NCBI GenBank assembly: GCA_021160625.1
Contig: JAGHCE010000021.1
Coordinates: 1-7,695 of the forward strand
Reading direction: 5' to 3'
Source: Planctomycetota bacterium
GTDB lineage: Bacteria > Planctomycetota > DG-23 > SLPQ01
DNA length: 7,695 bases
Position numbers and translations under genes: made by a program
Part shown: piece after piece, positions 6,271 through 7,695 of the stretch
How positions within the stretch are numbered: position 1 is the first letter of the stretch
How the letters are laid out: each line of letters begins with the position of its first letter
Notes under the pieces: model-generated
The model's input: only the letters and a program-made list of their open reading frames with translations
Told to the model about the DNA's origin: nothing
The model's database searches: none

Positions 6271-7020
6271 CCCCTCGTAGGGTTTGAACCGGCTCTTGAA
6301 GTCCTCTAAGGACTCTAAAATCGTATTGACGTCGCCGGGTTTCTTTCGGTCGCGCACCAAGGCCAGCGGCGCCGACATCCCGAGGACGGGGAAGTAGCCG
6401 CGCTTCTTTATGACCTCCTGGTACTGCGGGCCGCTTTCGAAGTTCACGGCGCCGGTGGGCATAATGATGCGGCCGTTGTGGCGGTCGCGAACGTACGGCG
6501 CGAGGAGGTCGCTTAGGCCCTTGGGGCCGCAGACGCGCGCGGGGAAGACCTTGATGGCGTCTGGTTCCATACGATCGTCGCGCTCGATGAAGTACTGAAG
6601 CTCCGTCGGGGTAAAGATGGCCGGCGCCGAGAAAACGCCCGCCTCGCGCGTGATGCGCACGAAGTCCTTGCCTTCGCCGTAGCCGCCCATAACGTTGGCG
6701 GGGGCCACCACCATATCGAAACCCATCTCTATCGCCGCATCGAGCTCCTTGGGGTTTATGACGCTGCCCACGCCCAGGACAAACGGGTCATCCTGGGGGC
6801 TTGCAGCCCGGATCTTGACGAGCTCCTGCATCGCCTCGCGCAGTATCCCCTCTTCGATGCGGAAAGTGCACTCGGCCACGAGCCCGGCCTTGTAGACCTC
6901 CTGCATCGTGGTGACCATATCCGTCGGGTTCTTGATGTGATCCTTGTTCATAACGACGACGACGCCGCTTCTGCGCAGCGCCTCGTCAACGCGCTTCGGG
7001 TCCCTCTTGAAATCAGACAT
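6268..7020 (-). CDS. KDPG/KHG aldolase-like protein (class I, TIM barrel)
   Basis: This 250-residue protein resembles 2-keto-3-deoxy-6-phosphogluconate / 4-hydroxy-2-oxoglutarate aldolase, which splits a 2-keto acid into pyruvate and an aldehyde through a lysine Schiff base. Matching blocks, in order, are: AECTFRIEEG (49-58), where E50 and R54 fit the general base and carboxylate-binding Arg of the EVTLRT motif; FVLGVGSVINPKELDAAIEMG (80-100), like GAGTVLNPQQL; DAIKVFPA (154-161) with the expected Schiff-base Lys157; and RIIMPTGAVNF (184-194), like FCPTGGISP. It is longer than the usual 205-215 residues. The last two phosphate-site motifs differ (TGAVNF for TGGIS, VLGMSAP for GIGGSWL), so the true substrate may be non-phosphorylated or unusual. 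The ATG at 7020 is chosen because AAAGGAGG lies 7 bases upstream. An in-frame ATG at 7104 has no ribosome site and overlaps the promoter. The upstream neighbour on this strand is the ammonia-lyase relative, 115 bp away. The superfamily is firm, the exact reaction is not. Confidence 0.85.
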   Translation of the reverse strand: MSDFKRDPKRVDEALRRSGVVVVMNKDHIKNPTDMVTTMQEVYKAGLVAECTFRIEEGILREAMQELVKIRAASPQDDPFVLGVGSVINPKELDAAIEMGFDMVVAPANVMGGYGEGKDFVRITREAGVFSAPAIFTPTELQYFIERDDRMEPDAIKVFPARVCGPKGLSDLLAPYVRDRHNGRIIMPTGAVNFESGPQYQEVIKKRGYFPVLGMSAPLALVRDRKKPGDVNTILESLEDFKSRFKPYEG

Positions 7021-7027
7021 ATGCAAT

Positions 7028-7035
7028 CCTCCTTT
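7028..7035 (-). promoter_or_regulatory. Strong ribosome binding site of the aldolase gene
   Basis: AAAGGAGG on the minus strand, 7 bases before the ATG at 7020, is close to the anti-16S consensus and fixes the start. The octamer ATTGCATA occurs twice in this leader (7020-7027 and 7051-7058 in plus coordinates), possibly by chance. Confidence 0.85.
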
Positions 7036-7082
7036 GAGCAAATCTCGGGCTATGCAATGGGCACCTTGCTCCCAGTTGCACG

Positions 7083-7111
7083 ATAATACCGGCCAGTGGT
7101 CCATACGTCAA
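7083..7111 (-). promoter_or_regulatory. Sigma70-type promoter for the aldolase gene
   Basis: On the minus strand TTGACG (7111-7106) and TATTAT (7088-7083) are 17 bases apart. Each box matches consensus at five of six positions. Transcription would start near 7076, giving a leader of about 55 bases that ends in the strong ribosome site. The -35 box lies within a direct repeat of ATACGTC (plus strand 7103-7109 and 7111-7117), a possible operator. The promoter lies entirely in the 115-bp gap after the ammonia-lyase gene. Confidence 0.6.
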
Positions 7112-7135
7112 TACGTCTGGCCAGGGGCAAGACGC

Positions 7136-7695
7136 TCACGGCGCGCGTTTTCCGAAAAGCCTGGCCCTTAAACGCGCCAGTTCGTTCGACATTATCATAA
7201 CGCCCTCGTCCACGCCCATTCCGGGCCTGGCGAGCATCTGCTGGGCGCCGATGGCCAGCGCCACCGCGACCGCCGTGCGGGCGCTTATGTCCGTCTCGTT
7301 GCACGAACCGCCAATGTACACGGCGACACCGTTCTCGCGGCAGATTCCGGCCGCCTCGACCGATTGGCCGACGGTGCCCATATCGGGCAGCTTTATCTGG
7401 ATCATATCCACTGCGGCGGCCTCGGCGAAAAGCCTCACGTCGGCCAGCGTATTGCACCATTCGTCCGCTATCAAAGTCACACCGCCGCCGCAAAGCGCAA
7501 TCTCCCGCCTGAGCGCCGCCATAACTTCTATTTGCTCGTCGCGCGTGGCGCATTCAACCGGTGACTCGGCCTGCAGCCCCAGCGGCGCCACCACCCCGGC
7601 CAGCCGGACCAGGTATTCGGCCATCTTCGCCGCGTCGCAGTCAAAAAGCCTGCCCACCGTCCCGTAAAGGTCGAAGTGAATGTGCGGCCGGTAGG
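7136..7695 (-). CDS. Methylaspartate ammonia-lyase family protein, C-terminal part (5' end outside window)
   Basis: This is the C-terminal barrel of an enolase-superfamily enzyme that most resembles 3-methylaspartate ammonia-lyase, which turns (2S,3S)-3-methylaspartate into mesaconate and ammonia. In frame from the right edge the blocks are: HIHFDLYGTVGRLF (metal ligand Asp); QAESPVE (metal ligand Glu); IADEWCNTLADVRLF (metal ligand Asp near 7463-7465); DMIQIKLPDMG (Gln, and catalytic Lys at 7391-7393); YIGGSCNETDISA, like GGTCNETNRS; and MLARPGMGVDEGVMIMSNE. All expected catalytic residues in the visible part are present. Deviations from characterised enzymes are QIKLPDMGTVGQ where QIKTPDLGGVNN is usual, AESP for IEGP, and S for T in the GG(T/S)CNE substrate loop. 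The frame continues past the GTG at 7657 with conserved sequence, so that is not the start. The N-terminal domain, with the other catalytic histidine, lies outside. No glutamate mutase gene is in the window. The family is firm, the substrate is less so. Confidence 0.88.
   Translation of the reverse strand, partial: YRPHIHFDLYGTVGRLFDCDAAKMAEYLVRLAGVVAPLGLQAESPVECATRDEQIEVMAALRREIALCGGGVTLIADEWCNTLADVRLFAEAAAVDMIQIKLPDMGTVGQSVEAAGICRENGVAVYIGGSCNETDISARTAVAVALAIGAQQMLARPGMGVDEGVMIMSNELARLRARLFGKRAP

Noticed and set aside
4721..6280. 519-residue open frame on the plus strand, longer than the fucosidase it overlaps
   Set aside because: The opposite strand carries unmistakable GH29 motifs through the same region. 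Long antisense frames are common in GC-rich genes, and this one shows no family motif.
7021..7104. 28-residue N-terminal extension of the aldolase from the ATG at 7104
   Set aside because: There is no ribosome site before it, it overlaps the promoter, and a near-perfect AAAGGAGG precedes the ATG at 7020.
7136..7657. Complete small gene starting at the GTG at 7657
   Set aside because: Conserved ammonia-lyase sequence (YRPHIHFDLYGT) continues in frame upstream to the window edge, so the gene is truncated and not short.

Overview
The window is GC-rich and looks chromosomal. It probably comes from a polysaccharide-degrading, uncultured-type bacterium of the Planctomycetota or a neighbouring PVC group. 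That placement rests on the style of the histidine kinase H-box region, a very large secreted CBM9-plus-toroid protein, a GH29 fucosidase, and GC-rich hairpin repeats between genes. It is an inference; no rRNA or other marker gene is present.

The plus strand holds three genes in the left 4.8 kb. The first is the 3' part of a membrane sensor histidine kinase (to 836). A 360-bp intergenic stretch filled with repeats follows. Next come a GNAT acetyltransferase (1197-1784) and a 977-residue secreted multidomain protein (1846-4779). That protein has a CBM9/DOMON-like N-terminus, then an alpha/alpha-toroid and a C-terminal beta-sandwich, the layout of heparinase/alginate-lyase-type polysaccharide lyases. 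The minus strand holds three genes in the right 3 kb, transcribed right to left: a methylaspartate ammonia-lyase family enzyme (5' end outside the window, stop at 7136), a KDPG/KHG-aldolase-like protein (7020-6268) with its own good sigma70-type promoter, and a GH29 alpha-L-fucosidase (6061-4715). The lyase-like gene and the fucosidase converge and overlap tail to tail by 65 bp.

A plausible theme is use of a fucose- and uronate-containing polysaccharide: the secreted lyase-like protein cuts outside the cytoplasm, the fucosidase (no visible signal peptide) trims oligosaccharides inside, and the aldolase cleaves a 2-keto-3-deoxy sugar acid. How the ammonia-lyase relative fits is unclear. It may belong to a separate glutamate/mesaconate route, or be an enolase-superfamily enzyme that has taken on another substrate.

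The most unusual non-coding signal is a composite repeat of about 110 bp, present twice in the same orientation (902-1017 and 6070-6178), with an extra broken copy of its first module at 841-865. Each full copy has three hairpins in the same order. The stem sequences differ between copies while pairing is kept, including a clear compensatory G-C to T-A change in the first hairpin. That first hairpin resembles an intrinsic terminator, and the edge of the second copy supplies the apparent ribosome binding site of the fucosidase. A separate motif, TAGGG(G)CACGGCG, contains the stop codons of both the lyase-like gene and the aldolase gene.
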